From assembly GCF_036014175.1 (NCBI RefSeq), contig NZ_CP107917.1, forward strand, positions 5,952,001 to 6,016,000: a stretch of 64,000 nucleotides of DNA, given 5' to 3'. The notes beneath the pieces are model-generated. The model had not been told where the DNA came from and did not search any database. It was given only the letters and a program-made list of their open reading frames with translations. The position numbers and the translations under genes are program-made. This DNA comes from Streptomyces sp. NBC_00443. Its GTDB lineage: Bacteria > Actinomycetota > Actinomycetes > Streptomycetales > Streptomycetaceae. This document shows, piece after piece, positions 34,343 to 44,111 of the stretch. Numbering within the stretch: the first letter of the stretch is position 1; each line of letters starts with the position of its first letter.

Positions 34343-34633
34343 CTACCAGGCGCTGTTGTCGCAGCCCATGGTCGAGCCGATGTGGGTCTGCTGCGCGCCC
34401 GTGTTGCCCTCGCCGTTGAGCGCGTTGCCCAGCGCGCCGTTGAGGATGCCGACCTGGCCGAGGACGTCGACGTTCAGGTCGTGCGACTTGCAGTTCGAGC
34501 TCTGCAGGACGCTGACCTTGTCCCCGCCCTTGCCGCCGTGTCCGTGGCCGTCGGCGGTGGCCGTGCCGGCGCCCAGGAGTCCGACGGTGCCGATGGCAAC
34601 GGCCATGACGGCAGCCTTGCGAAGGTTGTGCAT
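34343..34633 (-). CDS. Small secreted protein of unknown function
   Basis: A 96-residue exported protein: signal peptide MHNLRKAAVMAVAIG with hydrophobic core and ATADG cleavage region, then a His/Gly/Lys-rich turn (HGHGGKGG) and a 55-residue part with two cysteines (SSNCKSHD and MGCDNS), likely disulfide-linked, containing VGILNGALGNALNG. This is not a chaplin (no GNxxxVPVxxCGN motif). RBS GGAG 6 bases before the ATG. It is convergent with the LAXTG surface protein, so a cell-envelope role is plausible but unproven. Confidence 0.75.
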   Translation of the reverse strand: MHNLRKAAVMAVAIGTVGLLGAGTATADGHGHGGKGGDKVSVLQSSNCKSHDLNVDVLGQVGILNGALGNALNGEGNTGAQQTHIGSTMGCDNSAW

Positions 34634-34983
34634 GTCATCTCCGATGGAGTGAGGTGGGTGCGATCTGCGAGAGATCGACTTCGTACAGTTACGAGAGTTA
34701 ATGTGAAAAATTCCTATATGTCCCGACGGCGCGCCGGAATCAACACCCGGCTGCGCCCAGGCGGACGACCGAACTCGCCACGGCTCGGCAACTGCGGCGC
34801 CGGTACCTCCCGCTGAGCTTCTGTCAGCCCGGCCGGGCCGACCGACGCGCGGCCCACCGCCTTCCGCGGCGAAACCCCAGGTCAGGGCCCATCGGCGATA
34901 CGGGTTTCCCCCGAGGGGTGGCGATCCGGCAAGATGGGGTGTATCTGCCCACTGCCTGATTTCAAGCTGCCGGACGGTTTCTC
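34634..34983. other. Intergenic region between divergent genes
   Basis: About 350 bases. The first 100 bases are AT-rich and should contain the promoter of the small secreted gene. The rest should hold the ettA promoter. No gene or clear repeat seen. Confidence 0.45.
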
Positions 34984-36648
<1,665 letters not shown>

Positions 36649-36654
36649 TCGATC

Positions 36655-37092
36655 TTGCGCCACATCTACCGTTGCCCCCTGCGCTGGTCCGACATGGACG
36701 CGTACGGACACGTCAACAACGCGGTCTTCGTCCGCTACCTGGAGGAAGCCCGCATCGACTTCCTGTTCCGTCCGGAGAAGGACTTCAAGCAGGGGTCGGT
36801 GGTGGCGCGCCACGAGATCGACTACAAGCGGCAGCTCGTCCACCGGCACCACCCGGTGGACATAGAGCTGTGGGTCAGTGAGATCAGGGCCGCGTCCTTC
36901 ACCATCACCTACGAGGTGAAGGACGACGACCTGGTCTACGTCCGGGCCTCGACGGTGGTCGTGCCGTTCGACTTCGAGGCGGAACGGCCGCGCCGGCTCA
37001 CCGCGGAGGAGAAGGAGTTCCTCCGCGAGTACACCGACGACGCGGGCGACACGGGCGACAAGGACGCTGTGGAGGAGGCCGCCGCCGCATGA
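36655..37092 (+). CDS. Acyl-CoA thioesterase, 4HBT/YbgC hot-dog fold
   Basis: A 145-residue hot-dog thioesterase. The RWSDMDAYGHVNNAVFVRYLEEAR stretch contains the catalytic Asp of the 4-hydroxybenzoyl-CoA thioesterase family (4HBT). It is expected to hydrolyse acyl-CoA thioesters. An acidic tail of 30 residues follows the fold. The TTG start lies 6 bases after ettA and the stop overlaps the next ATG, so the three genes form one transcript. Confidence 0.85.
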   Translation: MRHIYRCPLRWSDMDAYGHVNNAVFVRYLEEARIDFLFRPEKDFKQGSVVARHEIDYKRQLVHRHHPVDIELWVSEIRAASFTITYEVKDDDLVYVRASTVVVPFDFEAERPRRLTAEEKEFLREYTDDAGDTGDKDAVEEAAAA

Positions 37093-37757
37093 CGGTGCTC
37101 CACCTCGCCGACGAGGGGGAGGCAGCGGATCTCGCGGCCTTCCTCTCCCGGCTGCTCCACTACGACCGTGGAGCCGCGGTGCGCCTGCAGGCGGCCGGCA
37201 CCGCGCTCGCCGTCTTCGGACGGCCACCGTCCTTCGAGGTGCTGGCGATCCGCGCCGCACGCCTCGCGAAGCCGTACGAGAACGGGCTCGACGTCACCCT
37301 GGACGTGACCGTCTCCGCGGGTGAACTCCTGGAGTCCGTCGACGAGTCGGCGGCCACCGCGGTCGTGCCGGGAGCCGTGACCGGGCCGCCGTGGGCCGGC
37401 GTGCTCCCGCCGCGCGGCGGATGGCGGGCGGTGCCGGGGCTGCCCGCGCCCGATGCCCTGCGGGCGATGGTCGGTGCGGGTGTCGCGGAGTTCCGGTCGC
37501 GTACCCAGGAGTTGGCGGCCGAGCAGCGCACCCGGGCCGAACTCGACCGGGTCGGGCGGGAGATCTGGTCCCGGACCGTCGGGGACACTCATCTGCCGGT
37601 GCGCGCCGTGCACGCGGCCCAGTCGCTGGGATTCCTGCGCGCCACCAGGGAGCTGGCCCTGCTGTCGTCCGGTGCGTGGCTGCGGCTGCGCACGCCGTAC
37701 GGGTCGATCGCCGTACGGCGTGCGGGACTCGGCAGTCTGGATGTCAGCGTCCGCTGA
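37089..37757 (+). CDS. Hypothetical protein, operon with ettA and thioesterase
   Basis: A 222-residue soluble protein with no family that I recognise. The N-terminal half looks mixed alpha/beta (HYDRGAAVRLQAAGTALAVFG), with a Pro/Gly-rich middle (VLPPRGGWRAVPGLP) and a helical C-terminal half. ATG overlaps the thioesterase stop (ATGA), indicating coupling. It faces the globin gene with an 8-base gap. Streptomyces genomes appear to keep such a gene here, but function is unknown to me. Confidence 0.75.
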   Translation: MTVLHLADEGEAADLAAFLSRLLHYDRGAAVRLQAAGTALAVFGRPPSFEVLAIRAARLAKPYENGLDVTLDVTVSAGELLESVDESAATAVVPGAVTGPPWAGVLPPRGGWRAVPGLPAPDALRAMVGAGVAEFRSRTQELAAEQRTRAELDRVGREIWSRTVGDTHLPVRAVHAAQSLGFLRATRELALLSSGAWLRLRTPYGSIAVRRAGLGSLDVSVR

Positions 37758-37765
37758 CAGCCGGC

Positions 37766-38170
37766 TCAGCCCGCGGTGTTCACCATCGACGCCGCCGCGT
37801 ACGTCAGGTAGTTCCACAGCGTCCGCTCGTGCTCCTCGGAGAGGCCGAGCTCGTCGACGGCGTCCCGCATGTGCTTCAGCCACGCGTCGTGGGCCGCGCG
37901 GTCGACGGTGAACGGGGCGTGGCGCATGCGCAGGCGAGGGTGGCCGCGGTTCTCGCTGTACGTCGTCGGGCCGCCCCAGTACTGGATCAGGAACAGCGTG
38001 AGGCGCTCCTCGGCCGGGCCCAGGTCCTCCTCGGGGTACATGGGCTTCAGCAGCGGGTCCTCGGCCACGCCCTGGTAGAAACGGTGGACGAGGCGGCGGA
38101 AGGTCTCCTCCCCGCCGACCTGCTCGTAAAAGGTCTGCTCCTGAAGCGTGCCGCGCCGAATCTCATTCAC
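37766..38170 (-). CDS. glbO: Truncated haemoglobin, group II (GlbO-like)
   Basis: A 134-residue 2-on-2 globin. YEQVGGEETFRRLVHRFY carries the Tyr at B10. HPRLRMRHAPFTV contains the proximal His F8, and HDAWLKHM the Trp G8 characteristic of group II. The length is typical. Group II truncated globins bind O2 tightly and take part in NO/peroxide chemistry. GTG start; it is divergent from the methyltransferase gene with about 140 bases between. Confidence 0.9.
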   Translation of the reverse strand: MNEIRRGTLQEQTFYEQVGGEETFRRLVHRFYQGVAEDPLLKPMYPEEDLGPAEERLTLFLIQYWGGPTTYSENRGHPRLRMRHAPFTVDRAAHDAWLKHMRDAVDELGLSEEHERTLWNYLTYAAASMVNTAG

Positions 38171-38312
38171 CCGTCCATGGTCTCAGACGCGGAGACGGAG
38201 GACCTGAGGCTTAGGACCAGCGGTCGTGAAGGGCGGGCCGGCCCGAGTGACGCGTTCCGGATCGTCCGGTGGAGTGCTCGCCTCGCGGCGTCTCGCGCAG
38301 GACAGTGGACGT

Positions 38313-39299
38313 ATGAGCGCGCACGCTCTCGACAATGACCTGGACGACCTCGCCGCCTCGGCACGGTCCGCGCTGGTGCGCGAGATCGACGCCATCGGGG
38401 CATGGAGCGCGGACCCGCGGTGGCGGGACGTCTTCGCCGCCGTGCCACGGCATCTGTTCGTGCCGTACTACTACGTCGGCGTCGCCGGCGGCTACGAGCG
38501 CCGCTGGGGCCAGAGCCCCGACCCGGCCGCGCGTGAGCGTTGGATGCGCGGCGCGTACGCCGACACCCCCCTCGCCACCCGGCTGCGCGACGGCGAGCTG
38601 CTCTCCTCCAGCAGCCAGCCGTCCCTGATGGCGATGATGCTGGTCGCGCTGGAGGTGACGGACGGCGACAGCGTCCTGGAGATCGGCGCGGGCACGGGCT
38701 TCAACGCCGCCCTGCTCGCCCGCCGGCTCGGCGACGACGACCTCGTCACCAGCATCGACCTGGAACCGGAGATCACCGAGTCGGCCCGGCGGCATCTGAC
38801 GGCGGCCGGATACCACCCCGTCGTCGTCACGGGCGACGGGGCGCGCGGCGTGCCCGAGCGCGCCCCCTTCGATCGCATCATCGCGACGTGCGCCCTGCCG
38901 TCGATCCCGCGCGCCTGGCTCGCCCAGTGCCGCACCGGCGCCCGCATCCTGACACCGCTCGCCACCGGCCTGCTCGCCCTCGCCGTCCAGGACGCCGAGC
39001 ACGCCGAGGGGCGCTTCCTGCACACGCCCGCCTACTTCGTGCCGCTGCGTGGCGGGGTCCGGACCGAGCCGGAGTCCTCGCCCGTGGCCGGGCTGCCGCG
39101 CCGGGCCCGGGAGCACGAGCTGTTCGGCTTCCTGCTGGCGCTGACCCGCGGCAGCCTCGATCCGCAGGAGGCGTACGCCCTGTGGGAGCGCGAGGGGCAG
39201 CCGCAGCGGGAGCGGTACGGGATCACGGTGCGCGGCGAGCACGAGTGGGCCTGGCTGGACGACCCGGAGGGGCCGTACGCCTGGCCGCTGCCCGGCTGA
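38313..39299 (+). CDS. PCMT-like SAM-dependent methyltransferase
   Basis: A 328-residue class I methyltransferase resembling protein-L-isoaspartate O-methyltransferases. It shows VPRHLFVP, LLSSSSQPSLMAMML and the SAM-binding motif LEIGAGTGFNAAL, then GDGARG and PFDRIIATCALPSIP. The C-terminal 110 residues extend beyond canonical PCMT and probably add substrate specificity. ATG 38313 follows GACAGTGGACGT without a clear RBS. It ends in a strong terminator hairpin. Confidence 0.83.
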   Translation: MSAHALDNDLDDLAASARSALVREIDAIGAWSADPRWRDVFAAVPRHLFVPYYYVGVAGGYERRWGQSPDPAARERWMRGAYADTPLATRLRDGELLSSSSQPSLMAMMLVALEVTDGDSVLEIGAGTGFNAALLARRLGDDDLVTSIDLEPEITESARRHLTAAGYHPVVVTGDGARGVPERAPFDRIIATCALPSIPRAWLAQCRTGARILTPLATGLLALAVQDAEHAEGRFLHTPAYFVPLRGGVRTEPESSPVAGLPRRAREHELFGFLLALTRGSLDPQEAYALWEREGQPQRERYGITVRGEHEWAWLDDPEGPYAWPLPG

Positions 39300-39309
39300 A
39301 ACGCCGGGA

Positions 39310-39349
39310 GGGGCGGTCGTACGGCACTTTCCTGCCGTACGACCGCCCC
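39310..39349 (+). terminator. Hairpin terminator between convergent genes
   Basis: A perfect 17-bp stem (39310-39326 with 39333-39349) and 6-base loop, 10 bases after the methyltransferase stop and 51 bases past the stop of the convergent FHA gene; it can serve both. Confidence 0.9.
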
Positions 39350-39400
39350 GTCCCGGTATCGAGATCGAGCCGCGCCCGGAGCCGGGCGGTCGTGTTCCGG

Positions 39401-40981
39401 CTAGCCGCGCCGGACCGTGATCGTCGTCCACGCCCCCACGTGCACCCGGTCGCCGTCCTGCAGCGGCACCGGCACGAAGGGCTGGATCGGCTCCTCGGAG
39501 CCGTTCACCGTGGTGCCGTTCGTCGAGTTCTGGTCGACGACCGCCCAGGTGCCGTCGGGCTGCTGGACCAGGACCGCGTGCTGGTGCGAGACGCCCGGGT
39601 CCTCCGGCGGCACCGACAGGTCGATGTCGGGGGTGTCGCCGGTGGAGTGGCGGCGGCGGCCGATGGTGACCTGGTTGCCGGTGAGCGTGCGCTGCTGCTC
39701 GGGCGAGTACGCGGGCAGGTTGAGGCCCGCGGCCTCGGGGCCGGAGCGGTGCATCATCGCCATGAAGTACTCACGGTCCGGACCGATCGTAGCCAGCCAG
39801 GTCGTCGGCTGCTGCGGGTAGCCCTGACCGGGGGGCGGGGCCTGGGTGGCGCCGGGCTGCGGGTAGCCGTAGCCGCCCTGGGCGGGGCCACCGGGAGCGC
39901 CCGGTCCACCCGGAGCGCCGGGACCCGACGAGGGCGGTGAGATCACCCAGTCGTCGTCACCGCCGCCGAAGGACGGTCCGCCCTGCGGGGGGCGGTTCGT
40001 CTCCTGCGGGAACCCGGGCGGGGCCGGCGGAGCGGACGGGCTTGCCTGCTGGAAGGCCTGCGGACCACCGCTGGTCGCGCCCGGACCGCCGGGCGGCGTG
40101 GGCCCGGGCGGCGGCGGAGCCTGCCGCGAGGGGTCGCCGAAGACGGAGGGGCCGTTGCCTCCCGGGCCACCGGGACCTCCGTGACCTCCGTGACCTCCGT
40201 GACCGCCTGGGCCACCGGGACCGCCGGGGTTGGTGGCACCCGGGCCGCCGTGGCCCGGACCGAAGCCGCCCGGGGCGCCGCCGGGGCCGCCGAAGCCCTG
40301 ACCAGGGCCGGGGCCACCCATGCCGCCGGGACCGCCGGGGCCCCCAGGACCGCCCTGGCCGCCGGGACCGCCCTGGCCGCCGGGACCAGGGCCGCCGGGA
40401 CCGCCCTGGCCGCCGGGACCAGGGCCGCCGGGACCACCCGGGCCACCCGGAGCGCCGTGTCCGCCCGGTCCCGGAGGCTCCGCGCCGAACGGCGGGATCG
40501 GCTCCGCCGGGCGGTTCATCTGGGACGGGCGCGAGCCCTGGTAGTCGTACGAGTCACCGCCGCCGAACGACGGCGGGGGCCCCGACTGCTGCTGGAAGTG
40601 CGAGGGCAGGCCCGGGCCGCCGGGCGCCGGGGGGCGCGGGGCAGCGGGGGTGTACGAGGTCGCCGTGTTGGTCAGGAAGTTCCACCGGCACTCCTCGCAG
40701 AACGGCGCCCCGCCCTCACGGGGCGTACGGCACTGCGGGCAGAGCTCCGGCTCCGGTACGGCGGAAGGATGCGGGGGGCCGCCCGGCTGACCGGCGTTCG
40801 GGCCGCCGAACGGACCACCGGGAGCAGGGCCGCCGGGGCCACCGGGCGGCGGGAAGCCGTAGCCGCCACCGGGCGGGGGCGGCGGCGGAGGGGGCGGAGG
40901 TACGGCACCGGCCATGCGGTGACCGCAGACCTCGCACCAGTCGTCGGAACCCGACTGGTGTCCGTTCGGGCAGGTCGGCAT
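39401..40981 (-). CDS. FHA-domain protein with zinc ribbons and collagen-like linker
   Basis: A 526-residue cytoplasmic protein. An N-terminal zinc ribbon (CPNGH..DWCEVCG, residues 4-22) is followed by a poly-Pro/Gly stretch, a second ribbon (CPQCR..FCEECRW, about 80-105) and about 200 residues of Gly-Pro-Gly repeats resembling collagen. The last 110 residues are an FHA domain: TIGRRRHSTGDTPDIDL, SHQHAVLV and NSTNGTTVNG, with the Arg/Ser/Asn that bind phosphothreonine. As the last gene after a kinase, a phosphatase and a VWA protein, it is a likely PknG-type substrate or reader, similar in role to GarA/OdhI. Confidence 0.85.
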   Translation of the reverse strand: MPTCPNGHQSGSDDWCEVCGHRMAGAVPPPPPPPPPPGGGYGFPPPGGPGGPAPGGPFGGPNAGQPGGPPHPSAVPEPELCPQCRTPREGGAPFCEECRWNFLTNTATSYTPAAPRPPAPGGPGLPSHFQQQSGPPPSFGGGDSYDYQGSRPSQMNRPAEPIPPFGAEPPGPGGHGAPGGPGGPGGPGPGGQGGPGGPGPGGQGGPGGQGGPGGPGGPGGMGGPGPGQGFGGPGGAPGGFGPGHGGPGATNPGGPGGPGGHGGHGGHGGPGGPGGNGPSVFGDPSRQAPPPPGPTPPGGPGATSGGPQAFQQASPSAPPAPPGFPQETNRPPQGGPSFGGGDDDWVISPPSSGPGAPGGPGAPGGPAQGGYGYPQPGATQAPPPGQGYPQQPTTWLATIGPDREYFMAMMHRSGPEAAGLNLPAYSPEQQRTLTGNQVTIGRRRHSTGDTPDIDLSVPPEDPGVSHQHAVLVQQPDGTWAVVDQNSTNGTTVNGSEEPIQPFVPVPLQDGDRVHVGAWTTITVRRG

Positions 40982-41085
40982 GTCGGCGCTTCCCCCTCTC
41001 CTTTTCCGGCCGCTCACGACCGGATTTCTCCAACCCCAAGGGGTCAGGCTCGATCCTTTTCAGGGTCCTGCTGGGTCCTGCTAGG

Positions 41086-42432
41086 TCACTTCTTTACACG
41101 AACAGTCTTTGTGGACCGTGTCTCGAGAGTCATCTCGTCGGCCTCCGCGACCTTCGCCTTCAGTCGCACAGTACCCGCCGCGGCGTCGACCACGTCCACC
41201 ACCTTCGCAAGGAGTTTCGCCGTATCGGCATTTCCGGAGGCGCCGGCGAGCTGAACGGCGCGGCCCAGTTTGGCCGTTGCTCCATCGATATCGCCGGACT
41301 TGCGAAGATCGAGGCCTTGTTGGATGACTTGTGCCAGTTCGGCCTGGCCGGTGTAGTGGGCGACCTGGGGGTTGATCGAGGTCGAGGCGACCATGTCGTC
41401 GGTCCACACGGCCCGTACGAGGCCCTGCGCGCCCAAGTTCTGCGCGGTGCCGTCGGACTGCGGGACGACCAGGGAGACCCGGGCGGCGAGCATCTCCCGG
41501 CCCAGGTCGGCGGCGGGCACCTCGACGCATACGTGGTAGTCACGGGACTCGTCGCCCCAGGACCCCGTGGGGTAGTCGCCGGCGCGCGGACCGGCCTCGG
41601 TGCGGCGGTCGGTCAAGTCCTCGACCGTCGGAGCGACTTGTTTGACGTACTTGATGGTCGTGCCCACCGGCGTCCACACCCGCAGGGCGACGTCCGCGAC
41701 CTCCTTGCCCATCGCGGTCTCCATCATCTGCGTGAAGTCGGCGGCGAGACCGGCCGGGTCGGCGACGATGTCGGAGCTGCCCAGCAGCGCGGAGGCGATG
41801 GCTGTGACTTCTTTCACTTCCCAGTCGGTGCCCACGCCCCGGGCGTCACAGGTGAAGCGTCCGGCACAGGTGTCGAGGGCGGCTTTGAGGTCCTGAGGCG
41901 ACTCGTGCTCGTTGCGGCCGTCGGTGAGCAGGATGCCGTGCCGGATGGCGACGTCCGCCGAGGACAGCAGGCGGTCGGCGAGCCGCAGCCAGGTGCCGAT
42001 GGCCGTACCGCCGCCCGCGCTGAGCCTGCGCAGCGCCTGCTTGGCCTGGTCGCGGGTGGTGGCGTCGGCGATCGCCAGCCGGCCGCCGCCCGGGTACACC
42101 TCCTTGGCCACGTGTGTGCCGTCGATCACCGCGAAGTGCACGCCGTCGCGCAGGGTGTCGATCGCGGCGGCCGTGGCGTCGCGGGCGTTGCGCATCTTGG
42201 TCGGCGGGTAGTCCATCGAGCCCGAGCAGTCGACCATGACCGCCACGCCCGCGGACGGGCCCTGTCCGGGCGAGTAGAGGTGGGGCGCGGCGACCGCGGT
42301 GCCGACCGTGCCACCGCCGGTCGCGGTCACCGTGGCGATCGCGTTGACCTCGCGACCGCCCTCCGGGAGGTACTCGTTCTGGTACACGTCCACCGAGAAC
42401 TGCGGCACATTTGATTTCGAGAAGTTGGCCAT
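41086..42432 (-). CDS. VWA-domain protein (TerY-like)
   Basis: A 448-residue protein. The von Willebrand A domain spans about residues 60-230. The MIDAS metal site is DCSGSMD near residue 68, with a further Thr in GGGTAIGTWL and an Asp in LLTDGRNEH. The C-terminal half is beta-rich and ends in a helical stretch resembling tandem repeats (ATAKLGRAVQLAGASGNADTA). There is no signal peptide, so it acts in the cytoplasm, probably as a Mg-dependent scaffold for the kinase/phosphatase/FHA set. A 104-base gap follows to the FHA gene. The start ATG is preceded by an AG-rich leader. Confidence 0.85.
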   Translation of the reverse strand: MANFSKSNVPQFSVDVYQNEYLPEGGREVNAIATVTATGGGTVGTAVAAPHLYSPGQGPSAGVAVMVDCSGSMDYPPTKMRNARDATAAAIDTLRDGVHFAVIDGTHVAKEVYPGGGRLAIADATTRDQAKQALRRLSAGGGTAIGTWLRLADRLLSSADVAIRHGILLTDGRNEHESPQDLKAALDTCAGRFTCDARGVGTDWEVKEVTAIASALLGSSDIVADPAGLAADFTQMMETAMGKEVADVALRVWTPVGTTIKYVKQVAPTVEDLTDRRTEAGPRAGDYPTGSWGDESRDYHVCVEVPAADLGREMLAARVSLVVPQSDGTAQNLGAQGLVRAVWTDDMVASTSINPQVAHYTGQAELAQVIQQGLDLRKSGDIDGATAKLGRAVQLAGASGNADTAKLLAKVVDVVDAAAGTVRLKAKVAEADEMTLETRSTKTVRVKK

Positions 42433-42528
42433 ACGTTCTCAAATCCCCCTAAAGAACCCCGTGGTGGGGCTATGGCTGTCGACGGACCGGTCCCCTCCGG
42501 TCCGATGAGGCCGTCCCCGCAGTTGGCC

Positions 42529-44108
42529 TCAGGCCGATCCTGCCCCCATCGGCGGCGCCGGGAACGGCAGGACGGCCACTGTTACGTTGTCGTGGCCCCC
42601 GCCGTCGAGCGCGTGTCCGACGAGGACCTGGGCGCTGTGCAGGGGCGCGCGGCGGCGTCGAGGGGCACGACGTCGGCCATGTCGTCGGCCGCCTCCGCGT
42701 AGTTCCACAGCCCGTCCGTGCACACCACCACTACACCCGGCCGGTCCGGCTTGAAGGAAGCGGTGTGCGGCTCCAGTTCGTAGGCGTCCGCGCCGAGCCA
42801 GCCCGTGATGGCGTGGGCGCGCTCGTCGGCGTACGCCTCGGCCTCGTTCATCAGGCCCGCGGCGACCATCTGCGCGGCCCAGGAGTCGTCCTCGGTGAGC
42901 CGGGCCGGGGGAGTGCTGCGGTCCACCGGGACCCAGTAGGCGCGGCTGTCGCCGACCCAGCCGACGACGAGCAGGCCCGCGGTGACGATGGCGCCGACGA
43001 AGGTGCAGGCCGGCGCGTTCTGGTGCGGGGCTTGCTCGCGGGCCGTGGCCGGCTCGTTGGCGAGGGCGTTGACCGCGTTGGAGGCGGCGATGATCGCGTC
43101 GTGCATGGCCTGCTGCGGGTGTGCGCCGCGCGGCAGGGCGGCCAGCAGCGACTCGCTCGCGGACCGGGAGGCGGCCATCGAGGCGTCGTCGGGGCGGGTC
43201 GCCGAGGACACGCCGTCGCAGACGATCGCCACAACCGCGGGCCGGCCGTCGGGCAGTGCGGTGCAGCCGACGGCGAACGCGTCCTCGTTGCGGTGGTGGC
43301 GCAGGCCGCGGTCGCTGACGGCGGCGACGGGGCCGGCGTCCTGCTCCATGTGGTCGCGCTCGCGCGGCTGGGCGTGCCCGCAGTTCTCGCAGTACCCGTC
43401 GTGGTCGACACGGCCCGCGCGGCACGCCACACACACCTTGGTGCCCTCGGGCGGGGTCGGCGCGGCGGGGGACACGCGGGGGTCGGGTGCCTGCAGCGCG
43501 TACTCGTCCGGCTCCGGACCGGCGTACCCGTCGGGCTCCGGGGGCCGGTCGAAACGGACGCCGGAGGCCGGGGAGTCGGGGGAGCCGGCCGGGGGCGGAG
43601 GGCCTGCGGGGGCGGGGGGCGTGTGCGGGCCGCTGGGCGCGGCGGGGCCGCCCGGCGCCGGGACGGTGGGGTGACCGGGTGGTGCGTGGTGGCCGGGCTG
43701 TGCCTGGTGCCCGGGGGCCGGGGAGGCGCCCGGGACGCCGTGGCTGCCGGGCGCCGGGACGCACGGTGTGCCGTGCACGGCGTCGGGAGCGGTCGCCGCC
43801 GGCGGCACCTGCGGGGGCGGGGGTGTGCCCGGGGGCAGATCGCGGCCGCCGGAGTCGGTGCCGGGGAGGTCCGTCGGCAGATGGGCGGCCTCGGAGGCGG
43901 AGCCGTCCGGCGCTGCGACGGGCCAGTCCGCGTCGGGCGCGCCCGCGGCAGGGGGCGGCACCGAGCCGTTCATGGCGACGGTCGGATGGTCGTCCGGCCG
44001 TACCGGCACGGCGGACAGGTCATATCCGCACGCACCGCAGAAACGGTCACCCGACTCGAGCGGCCATTCGCAGCTCGGGCAGGCGGACAACTGGGGCATC
44101 TGCGACAT
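42529..44108 (-). CDS. PP2C-type Ser/Thr phosphatase with N-terminal zinc ribbons, apparent frameshift near the C-terminus
   Basis: N-terminal zinc ribbon (CPSCEWPLESGDRFCGACG), a Pro-rich linker of 180 residues, a second ribbon (CVACRAG..YCENCG), then a PP2C domain from residue 265. The domain reads SDRGLRHHRNEDAF, IVCDGVSS, GWVGDSRAYW and VVCTDGLWNY. After PLDAAARP the frame goes off into an unrelated tail ending at 42582. The shifted frame continues with HSAQVLVGHALDGGGHDNVTV and stops at 42529. One missing base in the C-run (G-run 42642-42645 on the plus strand) explains this. The lost DN motif is metal-binding. This is either a real mutation or a sequence error. Coordinates cover both frames. 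Confidence 0.72.
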
Positions 44109-44111
44109 CAA

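Noticed and set aside
40143..40480. Short regular repeats that could suggest a CRISPR or tandem-repeat locus
   Set aside because: The repeats keep the reading frame of the FHA gene and encode Gly-Pro units. There are no spacers, no conserved 24-40-base repeat and no cas genes.
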